Source: Cliona cf. orientalis
Taxonomy: Eukaryota > Porifera > Demospongiae > Clionaida > Clionaidae
Length of the DNA stretch: 64,000 nt
Direction: 5' to 3'
NCBI GenBank assembly: GCA_963930775.1
Contig: OZ005691.1
Location: 7,747,000-7,810,999 of the forward strand
Part shown: positions 1 to 11,610 of the stretch, in pieces
Layout of the letters: every line of letters starts with the position of its first letter
Numbering within the stretch: the stretch's first letter is position 1
Translations under genes and position numbers: made by a program
Notes under the pieces: model-generated
The model's input: only the letters and a program-made list of their open reading frames with translations
Told to the model about the DNA's origin: nothing
Database searches by the model: none

Positions 1-598
1 TTGTTACTAAGCCATACCTACAGAGACTTGGACAAACAGCAAGAGATAGAAGAATATTAGTGTCAAAGATGCTATCAGCTGGATGGCAATGGCTACTATT
101 GCTTGTTAATACTGGGAAGTGTTGGCCGCGCTGCCACAATGTTTGTAGCCACGCCCATCATCATGGACTTGCATATCACTGTAGGGATTAATTTTCGTGG
201 ATGGGAAAATTTTGTGAATGCCAAGTCAACTACGAAAATTAGCAACCCACGAAAATTACCCACCATACGGTAAACCTTCACTGCATTGGCAAAATTTTTA
301 CCGAAATATTTCCACAATAGAAATACCGTATTTATTCGAATAGAAGCCGCCCTCAAATAGTAGCCGCACATGGAGCTTTGTGAAAGAAATGGTAGCTACC
401 CTCGAATAATAGCCGCATGCATGCATGAACACAATTGAGTAGGCGTGGCCACGATCACAGCCATGAACTATTATTAGTTCAAGGCAAAAACATGACAGAA
501 AATGTCCTTTGTTTGATTTTATTAATCTATATTGAATGTTGGTCCTGAAAAACTAGTCTATCATGTCAATGTCACCAAGAGCTGTCACTCCAAAATTT
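1..598. other. Non-coding, degenerate repeat sequence
   Basis: No gene is seen. Around 170-420 there are degenerate palindromic pieces (ACGAAAATTA motifs on both strands, then GAATAGAAGCCGCC and AATAGTAGCCGC motifs). The same motifs occur near 2000, 21180 and 22180, so these are parts of dispersed TIR elements and not coding sequence. Confidence 0.4.
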
Positions 599-906
599 AC
601 AAGTATAAAAGAGGAATTGAGATGAAGTAGGAATGGCAGGGCCAAAAAGTACACAAACAAGATTTGTAGGGATAATCAAATCCACTATACATCCCTACGC
701 TTGCTTGCTTTTCTCAATAATAGTAATATTATTATTATCATGCGTGCACCTATTATCAATAATTATGTTAGTCACTAAGTGGTCTAGAAGCAAGCGTAGG
801 GATGTATAGTGAATTTGATTATCCCTACTACAAATCTTGTTTGTGTACTTTTTGGCCCTGCCATCCCTACTTTGTCTTTTAACTTTCAATTCTTTTTTAT
901 ACTTGT
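599..906. mobile_element. Foldback MITE with very long inverted arms
   Basis: The sequence from ACAAGTATAAAAGAGG to about 715 is repeated in inverted orientation from about 785 to 906 (ending TTTTATACTTGT). The arms are over 100 bp and highly similar, with a short AT-rich loop, so a single strand would fold into one long hairpin. It has no coding capacity and is therefore non-autonomous. A one-armed relative lies at 60011-60150, and right-arm-like remnants at about 39110-39190 and 40730-40800. Confidence 0.8.
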
Positions 907-1299
907 TACTGTTCCTTTTTTTACTGCTCTCTGGGCAACTAATAATTTGTATGTTTGTGCATGACTATGAACGGAACCCGTGTTGAAGAACAAAGGTCAT
1001 GTGCTGGATTGATTTTACTACACCATTAATTTATTTCAATGCCAATAGTAATACAAATATTAGAGGGTTGATCACACGTCAAAATATCCAAGTGGACTTT
1101 ATGATGAAGGTATCAGTGAGTTATTTTGTATAGTCGGAGTGAGGGATGGGATAGACTTGGCCTATCAAGTGCAAATTCAGTCTACTGATGGGATATCTTC
1201 ATTCAATGTATCATATCATATACAATTGAACATGCGTCAGTGGGACGCTTGAGAGATATAGCTGCAGGTAACCAGTGTGCGCCATCATATCCGATGCAG

Positions 1300-1990
1300 T
1301 GAAGTAGCCAAGCCCCTCGATTTCATTAGCTTGTTTCTGAAGAAAGCTGGGACAAATCTGAAAGAAGGCTACTTCACGCCGAGTAGCGATGAAAACTTCT
1401 TATTAAGGAGGCCAATAAGTTTATTGTTGATTGTAGCCACCATTATCAATAGTTCATTGAGCGGCTTGAGCGCACGCAAGCGCCATGGACCATATGCTGC
1501 TTGACTTCGGTCACATGACAAAGATCTCACCATGGGAACAGTGTAGGAGCAGGCACATTATAGGACAAAATGGCATGTCAGACACACCCACTTTTTAGAC
1601 GCGCTGCGTAAAATCCACGATTCAGCTACTATCACGATAGCAAAAGTAGCGCGCTGGGAAACCTACGTTCAACAAAGTGGAGGAGATTTATACTTAGACT
1701 AAGGTGAGAAGTCACGCCAGTCTTTAGCTAAGCCCTGGATAAGATGAAAGAAAGAAGAATGAGGAATTACACTTTTTTTACAAACTTGAAAACGACTGGT
1801 TCAGGCGTATCTGATTGTTTCCATGGATGTTTCAGGGCTTGATAGATAGATATTCTGGCGTAGATTACAAATATGAAAGCTAAAAATCTTAAAATTCAAG
1901 TCGTTCTGATTTATTAACATTTTTGTTTTGTATTTACATATATGGCATATCCTGGCCATCCCTACTTATAGAGTCTACTGACTCTATGAT
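1300..1990. repeat. Dispersed unclassified repeat, old copy
   Basis: This stretch is alignable by eye in blocks with 39237-39910 and with 63490-63960. Shared blocks are an AGCC-ACGCCCCTCATTAA-like head, a GACAAAGAAGGCTG-like block, a GATTTATACTnnAACTAAnnTGAGAGGTC-like block and an AAAGAGAGAAAGAAT-like block. No ORF or known protein similarity is seen. The termini are not defined in this copy. Confidence 0.5.
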
Positions 1991-2126
1991 AAAAGCCACT
2001 CTCGATTAGTAACCACACTCCAGCAAGGCTGAAATTATTAATAGTAGCCATGGCTAGTATTCGAATAAATTCGATAAACTGAGCATGGTGAAATCTTTTT
2101 GTACTATTATTTATTATAGCTTGCAG

Positions 2127-2313
2127 TATGGGATACAACTTAAACAACTACCCATCCTTGTCAAATCTTAACAGTGAAGTCAACGAACAGGCTAATTCTG
2201 GTCTCTCAAAGTTAAAGTCTCACCTCTCTTACATGAAGCACCTGAACTTCATCAACCATTGTAAGCTATATCTGTGGAATATGAATTATAGACGATTATC
2301 TTCTCTTTCATAA
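2127..2313 (+). pseudogene. KDZ (Kyakuja-Dileera-Zisupton)-like transposase C-terminal fragment
   Basis: After a TTGCAG acceptor-like site an ORF encodes about 60 residues containing VNEQANSGLSKLK and LSYM, followed by FINHCKLYLWNMN. From memory this pattern (E-Q-x-N-S-x-L-x-K-L/I, then x-Y-M, then a hydrophobic 'LFLW' tail) is the conserved C-terminal end of KDZ-type transposases and their relatives in invertebrates. No N-terminal or catalytic part is found upstream, so it is an isolated piece. A donor-like ATTGTAAGC inside the ORF leaves open an exon ending near 2261. Family assignment rests on recollection of the motif only. Confidence 0.45.
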
Positions 2314-2748
2314 TTCTATATTAAACAAATTTATTTTTGTTTACCAGCCCATCATTGTTCAGTGAATGCTTTTGCTTTTCTCCAAAGTGCTGCATGCTAC
2401 ATGACCTTGCCAAGTTTTGTGCACCGAGGGTTAACAATTATTATGTTCAATCATAGCAATAATCCCCAGACCCATAGCATGCAACTACGAATGGGCATGG
2501 GGACTGGATGTGGCTATTAATTTCCTTCCCCCTAGTAGCATATTTACATTTTATGCCAGTACATGCATGCAACACCAAGGTTTGGGGGGTACAGGTGTCC
2601 TGGAAATCACAATAATAGTAGTCTCTTTGTCTCCATAATGGTGACATCCTTGATCAGAAGACTTTGTGCACATATACGTCATGCTCTCGTCATGCGTGAA
2701 TGAGTTATATTATGTACGTAGTAGTCTCATAGTCACCATAATACTGTA

Positions 2749-2917
2749 GTGTCCCGGGTAAGCGCTCATGGGCGCTTAAACACATATCGCGATTTTGGCC
2801 CGCATGGGCACTTACCTGGGACATAATTTCCATACGTTTTTATAGAAGCTGCTACATTGATCCTTTGAAATGAGGTACATGGGCGCTTACCCGGGAGTGG
2901 GCGCTTGCCTGGGACAC
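2749..2917. mobile_element. Small GC-rich MITE (GTGTCCCGGGTAAGCGC ends), copy 1
   Basis: The element starts GTGTCCCGGGTAAGCGC and ends with its imperfect inverse GCGCTTGCCTGGGACAC. It is inserted in an array unit at the block that elsewhere reads ACTGTAGGACACTA. A second copy at 11437-11610 matches along its whole length, including the GAAATGAGGTACAT core. It is about 170 bp, non-coding and non-autonomous. Confidence 0.8.
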
Positions 2918-3570
2918 TACAGTAGGAACTACCAGAGGACGCTGGGCATATAGAACTGATATTTTACCCGGAAAAACCTCCCTAGGTACGCATTGTTTGT
3001 GACCTCTTTATTATTGTAATGGTGACCATCTTAGATGACACTATAAGTAAAGCGTATAATAATGATACCTCGATATCTTCCACGAATTTCCTTTGTCCTG
3101 AAATTGACACCACACCAGTTTTTAAAAGCCATACCCAGAAGTCTTCCAGGACATCTGAATGCATGATGATAGAATAATAGAGAAATTAGGTTTAAATTGG
3201 ATTTTATTCTCAAATGTAGTTTGTTGCCTGAGGGTTCATAAGCTAGTCACTGCCATTAAAGTTACTGTGAGGTTGAGGTGGGGAAGGGGGGGGGGGGGGG
3301 TGGGGGGAATAGGTGCCCTGGAAACAACAATAACTAGTAGTCTCTTTGTCACCATAATGGTGACCATCTTCATTGGAAGGTTCATGTGTATGTGTATGTG
3401 CTTGTATTGTGTGTGAATGTGTTATAATAATATTATATGTAATAGTCTCATAGTCATGATTACTGTAGGACACTAGCTATAGCTAGGTACTGTGAATAAA
3501 TTGAACCTCTCCTCTGAAAAAATTAGCCAGGTACGCATTGTTCATGATATCTTTGTTACCATAAAAATGA

Positions 3571-4121
3571 AGCACTATAGTGCAAAACCCTCTGCGCAAT
3601 AGCTATAGCTAGTCTGCATATTGCAAAATTTGCTAAGCAACACTGTTACTTATACAGTAGTTGTAGAGAGTAACCACAAGAATAAACTAATACGTATTGC
3701 ATACAATTAGGTAATAGTACCACGTGCATGCCAGATCAGCAGATCTAGTACAAAGTAAAGCCAAGAAGTGTAGTTGATAGCCTACTCTGATCTGTGATGA
3801 GTCAATTTAGTTACAAGAACTATCGCTAGAGCTACACACTACTAATCTTGAAATGAAGCCATCGCTGTCTCTTTCATCGATCGAGAGCTCGTCAAGAAGT
3901 GAAGAAGGCCATGGTGGTCAGCAAATGTTGCCAGAACTTTTGAACAAAGCGTTTTCAACGAAATCCACACAATTCATACTTTGAAAATGCCGTGAAAAGT
4001 CTAATGGCGCCTTGTTTGCATCGGTATGTAGCAACTGGCGTACATGATAACAGACACACACACACAGACAGACACACACACAGAACGACTACCGTACCCC
4101 TTGCGCATGCGCCGAGGGTTA
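3571..4121. mobile_element. Unclassified insertion splitting an array unit
   Basis: The array unit reads through ATAAAAATGACTATTTTAGAC in the copy near 5115, but here the same text is broken between about 3570 and 4122. The insert has short inverted ends (AACCCTCTGCGCA and TGCGCCGAGGGTT) and contains a (CA)n tract near 4052-4085. GAGGGTTAA end fragments also occur near 2425 and 49355. No ORF is credible. Confidence 0.5.
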
Positions 4122-6010
4122 ATGACTATTTTAGACGACATCATAAGAATAGCATGTATGTAGATCAATCTCTCCTCCAAGAATTTATGATCTCTTTGTC
4201 CAGTAATTGTGCATGTGCTCAAATTGACATCACACCAATTTCTAAAAAATAATATCTACAAGTTGTCTTCCAGGATGCGTGCATCCATGGTGATAAAATT
4301 AGGGTCTTTATCAAATTTAGCTATTGCCTGAGGGTTCATATGCTAGATCGATATCCAGCTAGTCACTGCAAGTTAAATAATACCCGGTAGTAGTCTCTTT
4401 GTCACCATAATGGTGACCATCTTGATTAGAAGGCTTCATATGCATGGATGTGATTGTGTGGTGTATGAGGTATGAAGTAGTCTAATAGTCACAATAATAG
4501 TGACTACTGTAGGACACTGTGCATAAAATGGAACCTTTCCTCTGAGAAAATTAGCCAGGTATGCATTGTTCATGATCTCTTTGTTACCATAATATCTTAG
4601 ACGATATCATTAGAATATCATAATATATGAAGATTCCTCCTCCAATAATATATGATCTCTTTACATGTCCAGTATTAAGTGTGCACGTGCACAAATTGAT
4701 ACCACACCAAAATCATACCCACAAGTGGTCTTCCTGGAAGCATGCATGCATAGTGATAGAATAGTGGAGAAATCTGATTCTCAAATCTAGCTCGTTTTCT
4801 GAGGGTTCATAAGCTAGTCACTACCATTAAAGTGGCTGTGAGGTTGAGGGGGGGGGGGAATAGATGCCCTGAAAACAACAATTAATAGTCTCTTTGTCAC
4901 CATGATGGTGACCGTCTAGATTAGATGGCTTCATAATTATCCATAGATGTGCTCGGTATTGTGTGTGAATGAGTTATATGTATGAAGTAGCCTCATAGGA
5001 CATCACAATAATAGTGATTACTGTAGGGCACTAACTAGGTGCTATGCATAAAAATGAACCTCTCCTCTGAGAAAATTAGCCAAGTACGCATGATTCATGA
5101 TCTCTTTGTTACCATAAAAATGACTATTTTAGACTACATCATAAGAATAGCATGCATGTATGTAGATTGATCCCTCCTCTGAGAATTTATGACCCCTTTG
5201 TCCAGTAATTAGTGTGCACGTGCACATATTAATGCGACACTAATTTCATACCCACAAGTGGCCTTCCAGGACGCGTGCGTGCATGCATGGTGATACAATT
5301 AGGGTCTTGTTCTCAAATTTAGCTGTTGCCTGAGGGTTCATAAGCTAGATTGATATCCAGCTAGTCACAGGTATCCTGGAAACCAAATTAAATACTAGTA
5401 GTCTCTTTGTCACCATAATGGTGACATTCTTGATCAGAAGACTTTGTGCACATATACGTCGTGCTCTCGTCATGTGTGAATGAGTTATATGTATGAAGTA
5501 GTCTAGTAGTCACAATAATAGTGACTAATGTGGGACACTGTGCATAAAATGGAACCTTTCCTCTGAGAAAATTAGCCAGGTACGCATTGTTCATGATCTC
5601 TTGTTACCATAATGGTGACCATCTTTGACGACATCATAACAATAGCACATATGAAGATCCCTCCTCCATGAATTTCCTTTGTCCTGTGAGTGCACATGCG
5701 CATGCATAAATTGACACCATGCCATTTCATAAAAAATACACGATGCATTCATGGTGATGGGAAATTAGGTTAATCAAATTTATTCTCAAACATAGCTTTT
5801 TGCCTGAGGGTTCATAAGCTAGTCACTGCATGTGCCATTAAAGTGGCTGTGGGGTTGGGGGGGGATACGTGTAGATGTTTGAAACCACAATAATAATAGT
5901 AGTCTCTTTGACACCATAATGGTGACTATCTTGATTTGAAGCTCTGTGTGTGTGTACGTGCTCGTGTGTGAATGAGTTTTAGGTTTCATAAGCTAGATAC
6001 CAAATAGCTC

Positions 6011-6788
6011 CAAATATCCATGGCACAATATTTTCATGAATTTAGTTATTTCTTTTGATCACAAAATATTATTCCTCACGAAAATTTAGTATTATTGTGG
6101 GCGTGGGTACGGTCTGTATGCACATGCATATCGCAAACACAATCGTGCATACATGTACGCATGCAATACTAGTGAACATGTGAACTGTCTGAAACGAAGT
6201 GTTCAATCATTGCTAATAATGTACAGACACTGTACTTTCAGAAATTGAGAAAAAATCGCCTGCTTGTTGCTGCCAGTAGCACCTTACAACACGTCTGCCT
6301 TGTGCGCAGTTTGCCATGTTTAGCTTACACAGTGGACCACCACAGAGCGTGTGGTACACCATAATGTTCTGTCTTGCCACCAGTAGCACCTTGTACTGTA
6401 GCATGATTGATACGTCTGTGTACACATTGCGGCAAGCTAAACTGATGCAGCTATTCTTTTTAAGATGGCATCTGGTCCTCTTTGGCATTTTCAGCCTCTA
6501 TTCTGCAAGTACAGCATTAGAAGTTCTGCCGTCTTTGACATTTTCAGCCTCGATTCTGAAGTACACCTCTGTGCAATGGCAGCCAATAATAATAATATGA
6601 TTTGGGTGACATGGAAAGATAATAGGTCGCGCTACGATGGCAAGACCCATCTTATTTCCCGGGACATGCTGATTGACCCCCCAATGCCCTTGATTTGTAA
6701 TTTGTATCTAGTACCACTTTGAGATTTTGTAACACCGATCATCTATATCAGTGTGAAGCATGGTACTATTACCTGTGATCTCTACCAC
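6011..6788. other. No gene recognised
   Basis: This stretch is AT-rich. A GCCAGTAGCACCTT block appears twice (about 6272 and 6380), suggesting an internal duplication. Open frames on both strands overlap each other and match nothing recognisable. Confidence 0.3.
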
Positions 6789-7006
6789 TACCATATAGCG
6801 GGAAATTTTCGCATTCTTCACAGAAAGATGGGTGCCTTGAAATAAGAACCGCAAATTTTATTAGGGCAATAGTGACATCTCTACTGCACAATCAATAGAT
6901 GTGGGTGTGGTATCGATGTGGAGAAGGTGTGAAATTAAATCCAATAAAGAGGGTTTACATGCAATTTCGTGAAAGTTTGCTTCAGCAAATATTTCCCGCT
7001 GTCAAG
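6789..7006. mobile_element. Degenerate TIR element (TACCATATAGCGGGAAA end)
   Basis: It begins TACCATATAGCGGGAAATTTTCGC and ends near AAATATTTCCCGCTGTC, its imperfect inverse. The same left end (TACCATATAGCAGGAAATTT) defines the better copy at 33333-33826. It is non-coding. Confidence 0.45.
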
Positions 7007-7221
7007 CAAGTGTTAATATAATAAAGGCCTGTGGAAAACACATGAATGTACACATATGTAATTATAATTTGTATAATAAAATAAAGGTGTAGTGCATTAC
7101 CTACAGTACTGTCAGTATTTGTTCATGAAAGAATTTCATCAATATCCAGTTGCACCACCATTGACTACAACTAGACTTTGTAGAGGGGTTGTATGTAACA
7201 TGCATGTGTATTTCTCAGCAT

Positions 7222-7738
7222 CTACCGTACTCCAAAATTGTCGTATGCCGTTTTTTTGATTCTGGGTTTCACTTCTCTTTGTATGTATTCCTTTAATTCA
7301 TGCCATAAGTTTTCAGTCAGATTCATATTCAGAGGTTCTGGAGGGGTTTTCCACCAATTGATGGATTGTGCTGCAAAAAAATCTTTAGCTTTTCTTGATG
7401 TGTGCTTGGGATCATTGTCCTGCATGAAAGTAACAAGACCCATAGTACGTCCAGCCAAGCGCAGCACATCACCTTCTGATACTGGCAACACTAGTGTTAT
7501 TTCCATTGCATCGTAGAATGCTCTGTAGTTGAGTGGCAGTAGTCTCATCATCATTGTTCATAGCATCTTCGATCAACTGCAAAACAGTTTCAGTTATTTT
7601 GCTAGGTCTTCCTGATCCTCGCTTCCTTGCAATACATTTCTTGATTTTGTAATATCTCAAAAAACGATTGATAGCTTGAGATGTTACTGATATGCTGTGT
7701 TCCACTCGTAACTCCTTTTCTATCTGCACACCATTCAT
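7222..7738 (-). pseudogene. Tc1/mariner-type transposase, internally deleted
   Basis: Two minus-strand frames cover the ends of a Tc1-like transposase. The upstream frame (7738 to 7469) carries a paired-like helix-turn-helix and the linker RKRGSGRPSKITE, with the family's DDETTATQLQ block. The downstream frame (7554 to 7222) carries the second catalytic Asp in MQDNDPKHTS and the third acidic residue in TENLWHELKEYIQ. The central part with the first catalytic Asp (WSDE block) is missing and the two halves are in different frames, so this is a non-functional deletion derivative. It is about 515 bp against roughly 1 kb for an intact gene. Flanking TIRs were not identified. Confidence 0.85.
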
Positions 7739-8367
7739 GCCTTATTGTGTAGTCTAATTATTATCCGCTTGGCCGTCAGATCCAGTTGTCCCATTGTAGC
7801 ACAGAATTAACTTTCACACACAATATGAATATGCATGCATGCAGTCTAAGCTCGTTTTAATAGAGATTACCAGATAATAAGTGACGCACTGTGCCAAATA
7901 ATCTGCACCATGTGATGAAGTTCGCCGTATGTATCATACACTGTGACATATTACTTTTATGAACTTCGTCACATATGCCATACACTGTGGAAAACTACTG
8001 CAGTAGCATACCCACAGTAATAACCACAGAGTGATTAATTACTACTGCAGAACTTTCACAGTACTTCAGCACACTCTGGATTTTATCTTGTGAATGAGTT
8101 GGTCTCATACTCCACATAATAGTGACTATAGCATGTATGAAGATTCCTCCTCCATAAATTTAAACTAGAATTATGATATCTATATTTCCAGTCACTATAA
8201 TTATAATATTATGCATCCTACCTACTCTTCGCCAGTTTCTGGCTATTAATGCATGTATACTCAACCATTTGTATGTGCTTCACAATGAAATATACTACTG
8301 AGAAGTTGGAGGAATACAAAGGGCCTTCATTTGCTCATGCATGCCATAAATAGAAATGACTCTACAG

Positions 8368-8413
8368 GTAGATGTTCACTTGAAGCAGCTTGGCAGGCAC
8401 TGCAGAGTTTATG
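8368..8413 (+). other. Exon-like fragment with an HLKxLGxHCRV motif
   Basis: Between a CTCTACAG acceptor-like site and a GTAGGA donor-like site the frame reads VDVHLKQLGRHCRVYG. An H-L-K/R-x-L-G-x-H-C-R-V-C-G motif opens a set of uncharacterised zinc-ribbon-like proteins I recall from sponges and cnidarians. Here the second Cys of the motif is Tyr. It is only 46 bp and no partner exon was found, so this may be a gene relic or chance. Confidence 0.25.
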
Positions 8414-9676
8414 GTAGGAGACTAGCCTGTTTTTGCAGGGACTGTTAAGCAAATCGTTCCCGGTTTACCTAGATACTTCCATGTATTAATATTATGATCC
8501 CGAGGTACACCCTCTACAGTTTAGGCCAGTAGTAATAATATCCTTGTTTCCCGTCACCATCAAGATGCCAAGAGTATGCGGGCGGGCGGTTATTATCTAT
8601 TATTGCCTAAAAAATTATTATTCATAGGCCACAATACTGCAGAATTATTATACGACTGCTTCCTCCATGAATATCATTAAGGGCCACCTGCTAATGAGAT
8701 TCATAAGCCTGAAAATTCAATAATAATTGTAGATGCGGTAGCCTAGAAAGGATGCGGGCGGGTGACAGGAAACAAGGAATCTACAAAGCTTGGCCTTACC
8801 AATCCAGTCTTACTGTGGCATGAAACAATTCTAAGGTACCAGAGATCAAATGTCTTTGACTTTGTCTAAGAATCATGGGAAAGAACACAATCTAACTGCT
8901 TAGGAAGATCTTCAAAAGAATAACGCATTGTCGAGTTGGAATACTGTAATATAATTATTATAGTACATCAGCAGTATTACAGAAAGATTTACTCATGCAA
9001 AGAACTGTATAGTCAGAGATATTTATCTTCGCCCATCTACATCAGATGAAAGAAGTAGCTACCTGGAACATTAGACAATTGGCAAGAGTCCATTGAAGCT
9101 GCACAGAAGAGAGTAGTGCAATAAAATTGTGGATCAGCACCCGGGCCAAAGAGATTGGGATGAGCATGTACCCTATTGCTGATGTCATACCTGTGCACAA
9201 TATTCTCAACCACGGCCAGTGGATGTGATCGATAGGCGTGGTCAACGTAACCGTTACTCTCTGCGCGTGCGCGTGAGACGTCGTGCCTCGTGGTCTAACA
9301 GGTGAGCTCGAGCTAGAGGGAGGCAGACAGGTGGTCAATTGAGCGATAGTGACAAGTATGTTCATTTATAGCTATTGGTGATTAATATATAGTGATGCGA
9401 TGAGAGTAGGTACTCACAATACGAGTGTCACAAAGGGGAAGCTGCTCCCTTTTTGTTCGCTTCTTGTCCCCCAGTTTTCATCCGCTATATTATTGTTATT
9501 GATGATGTATATCATTTAATGTCATGGGGATTAGTGTTTATGAACACTATGTGGTCAGCGCCTCCTCGTGGTGATCCCTGGACAGTTGCCACTCGTATGC
9601 ATGTGGCAACTGGCTAAAGCTGAGCATAATTGTTTTGCCATGCTTGCAACATTCTGACAAATCAGATTGCTGTATA
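8414..9676. other. No gene recognised
   Basis: Nothing coding was seen on either strand. A minus-strand frame at 9042-9365 lacks splice context and a recognisable domain. A GCGGGCGGGT motif occurs twice (about 8580 and 8756) around an AT-rich middle, perhaps another decayed TIR unit. Confidence 0.3.
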
Positions 9677-10355
9677 CTCAGTGCAGTTAAGGACTATCGT
9701 CTGTGTTCATCAATGACATAATATATGCACATTTTCAGGAGCTAATACTAGTGCCTTGTGTGACAATTGAGTACTGATCATGATATTGAAATTGAAGCCC
9801 AACTCTAGTACTTTCATAATATGAAACAATAAACCACAAATATCTAATCAATTAGGCGGTATAACCGCGATTAGCCACGCTCTCTGAAACACAGTTTTCC
9901 AACATTGTTCCTGTCAGATTTTCCTTACCTTACGTAGACAACGTTAAATCTAAGCTGCTTTTCTTGATTTTCACTGAGGGAGATTGAATTCGGAAATAAC
10001 ATTGTGTTTAGAAAATAATTGCAAAAAACACCTTTTCAGCTACCCTGACGGTACAATCTTTCGCACATGCCCACAAAGCGGAGTGAGCAGTCAACTTCTC
10101 CCGGCAGATCCTCGATAAATATCTGGAAGTTTAGCTTTCCATCATTCAAACTGCGAAACAACCCCTGGAACAATGTTGGAACTCGCAGAACGAAAATAAT
10201 GGCTCAATAATTGCAGCTACACAGCTGTGGCTTGTACTACGCCACTATCGGGTGACGTCACGTCTAACCGCTTAATTGGCCACAAACATGCACGCTAAGT
10301 GGCCGTTAGTACGGCACGCGCAATAAATCTTGAGACAGTCCTTAAAGGCACTGAG
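9677..10355. mobile_element. TIR element, CTCAGTGC family, copy 1 (679 bp)
   Basis: The left end CTCAGTGCAGTTAAGGAC and right end GTCCTTAAAGGCACTGAG are inverted copies. TA flanks each side, as expected for a TA target-site duplication. The whole element matches 35607-36296 along its length with scattered differences (rough eye estimate 85-90 percent identity). There is no long ORF, so it is non-autonomous. Confidence 0.85.
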
Positions 10356-10650
10356 TAGGAAATTGATGAATCACTTATTTACCTCCTTGTACGTCAATAA
10401 TAATATTTAGGCCTGGGTTATTGACACCAACTATTGGTGTCGATAATCAACACAGAATGGCTATAGCCACCAATTTACTTTCAACAAAACAAGCTGTTGC
10501 CACCGATGCATTCCCACAAGCCAGCCCCTTCCACAAAGAGGAGGGTCTTGCTTGTATGTGTGCATAGATGTTGAGCCATCACTTGACTATATTATATAGA
10601 ATCAATTGCAATTTCGCCATAATTTCGGCTAGCACGCACAATGATTATGG

Positions 10651-11256
10651 TAGCCTTGTCCCCAATCTCCCCGATCTTTTTTCAACGCACGCAAGAGAAA
10701 AAAGGGGGGCCTGGTAAGTGAAGTCACATGAAGCGCATCATAAATGATTAAAATTAGCAACCATGGGCGACTAAAACCACAGAATCAACTAAGTCACCTG
10801 ACATATCACCTACGAAGGTGTCTTCACAGTATCCTAGCTAGTACCATGCCTTTCTAGAACATTCTGGGTGATGACAAAATCTTTTTTTCGATGTCGGATA
10901 GGTTTTGAGCGTGTGCCATGTGGAAACTCAGAATTATTCAGCCAAAACAAGAGCGCTCTAACAGCCAAGAGGTTGCATTAAATCACTCGAGTCAACCGCT
11001 ACGGCACTCTTGTCCATCACTCACTCTATCAAGCTTGAGTCTCTTCGCCCGTGGTTTGTTCTGCTGATCGAAGCGCTATGCTCTGGCGCCCGTACCCATC
11101 ACGTACTAACCGCTTCACCCACGCACGATAATATTATTACAGTTCTACCACAGAGTCTACCTAGAAGTTGTGCACGTGCATGATTTCGCTTACCAGGCCT
11201 TCCCCCTTTTCTGCGTGTAACATTGAAAACGTGGGAGTGGTCTAGGGACGAGGCTA
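10651..11256. mobile_element. TIR element, TAGCCTCGTCCC family (~0.6 kb)
   Basis: About 75 bp at the left (TAGCCTTGTCCCC to GGGGCCTGGTAAG) are inverted at the right (CTTACCAGGCC to GGGACGAGGCTA). The same terminus recurs near 11315-11370, and at 45359-45419 and 45445-45500. The interior is non-coding. Confidence 0.7.
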
Positions 11257-11436
11257 GATTATGGGTTGTGGATTTATAGTAGATCTATCAGAAATGGTGT
11301 ATTTTTTTTACTAGTAACTTACCTCCCTGTTTTTTTAAGTGTGACATTGAAAACTATGCCTGGGAATAAGGCTAAATTTAAACATTTCAGTAGCCATCAT
11401 ATGTTTGGAACATTTTAATAGCTAGCTAGTAAAATA

Positions 11437-11610
11437 GTGTCCCGAGTAAGCGCCCATGGGCGCTTAAACATACAGCGCGATTTTGGTCCACATGGGTGCT
11501 TACCCGGGATATAATTTTCATAAGTATTATTTGTATGGTATCTGCTACATTGATCCCTTGAAATGAGGTACATAGGCGTTTACCCGGGAGTGGGCGTTTG
11601 CCCGAGATAT
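11437..11610. mobile_element. Small GC-rich MITE, copy 2
   Basis: Same element as 2749-2917: GTGTCCCGAGTAAGCGCC at the left and GGGCGTTTGCCCGAGATA at the right, with the shared core GAAATGAGGTACAT. It has diverged at several CpG-type positions. Confidence 0.75.

Larger units (their letters stand above)
2440..6010. repeat. Degenerate tandem array of ~0.5-kb units
   Basis: The block CCTGAGGGTTCATAAGCTAG recurs at about 3227, 4327, 4799, 5327 and 5801. It is followed each time by a G-rich run, then TAGTCTCTTTGTCACCATAATGGTGACC, a GAATGAGTTATATGTATGAAGTAGTC block, a TCTCCTCTGAGAAAATTAGCCAGGTACGC block and a GTCTTCCAGGA block. Spacing is 470-530 bp except 3227 to 4327, where a 0.55-kb insertion sits. 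Units diverge at many positions and by indels, so the array is old. G-runs of 8-13 bases and (CA)n tracts are embedded. A decayed stray unit lies at about 8080-8160. No coding potential is seen. Confidence 0.75.

Noticed and set aside
4001-4252. ORFs on both strands with His/Thr or Val/Cys/Ser repeats
   Set aside because: They are translations of a (CA)n microsatellite.
2440-6010. CRISPR array or satellite DNA
   Set aside because: Units are about 500 bp, strongly diverged and of unequal length, with no short direct repeats and unique spacers.
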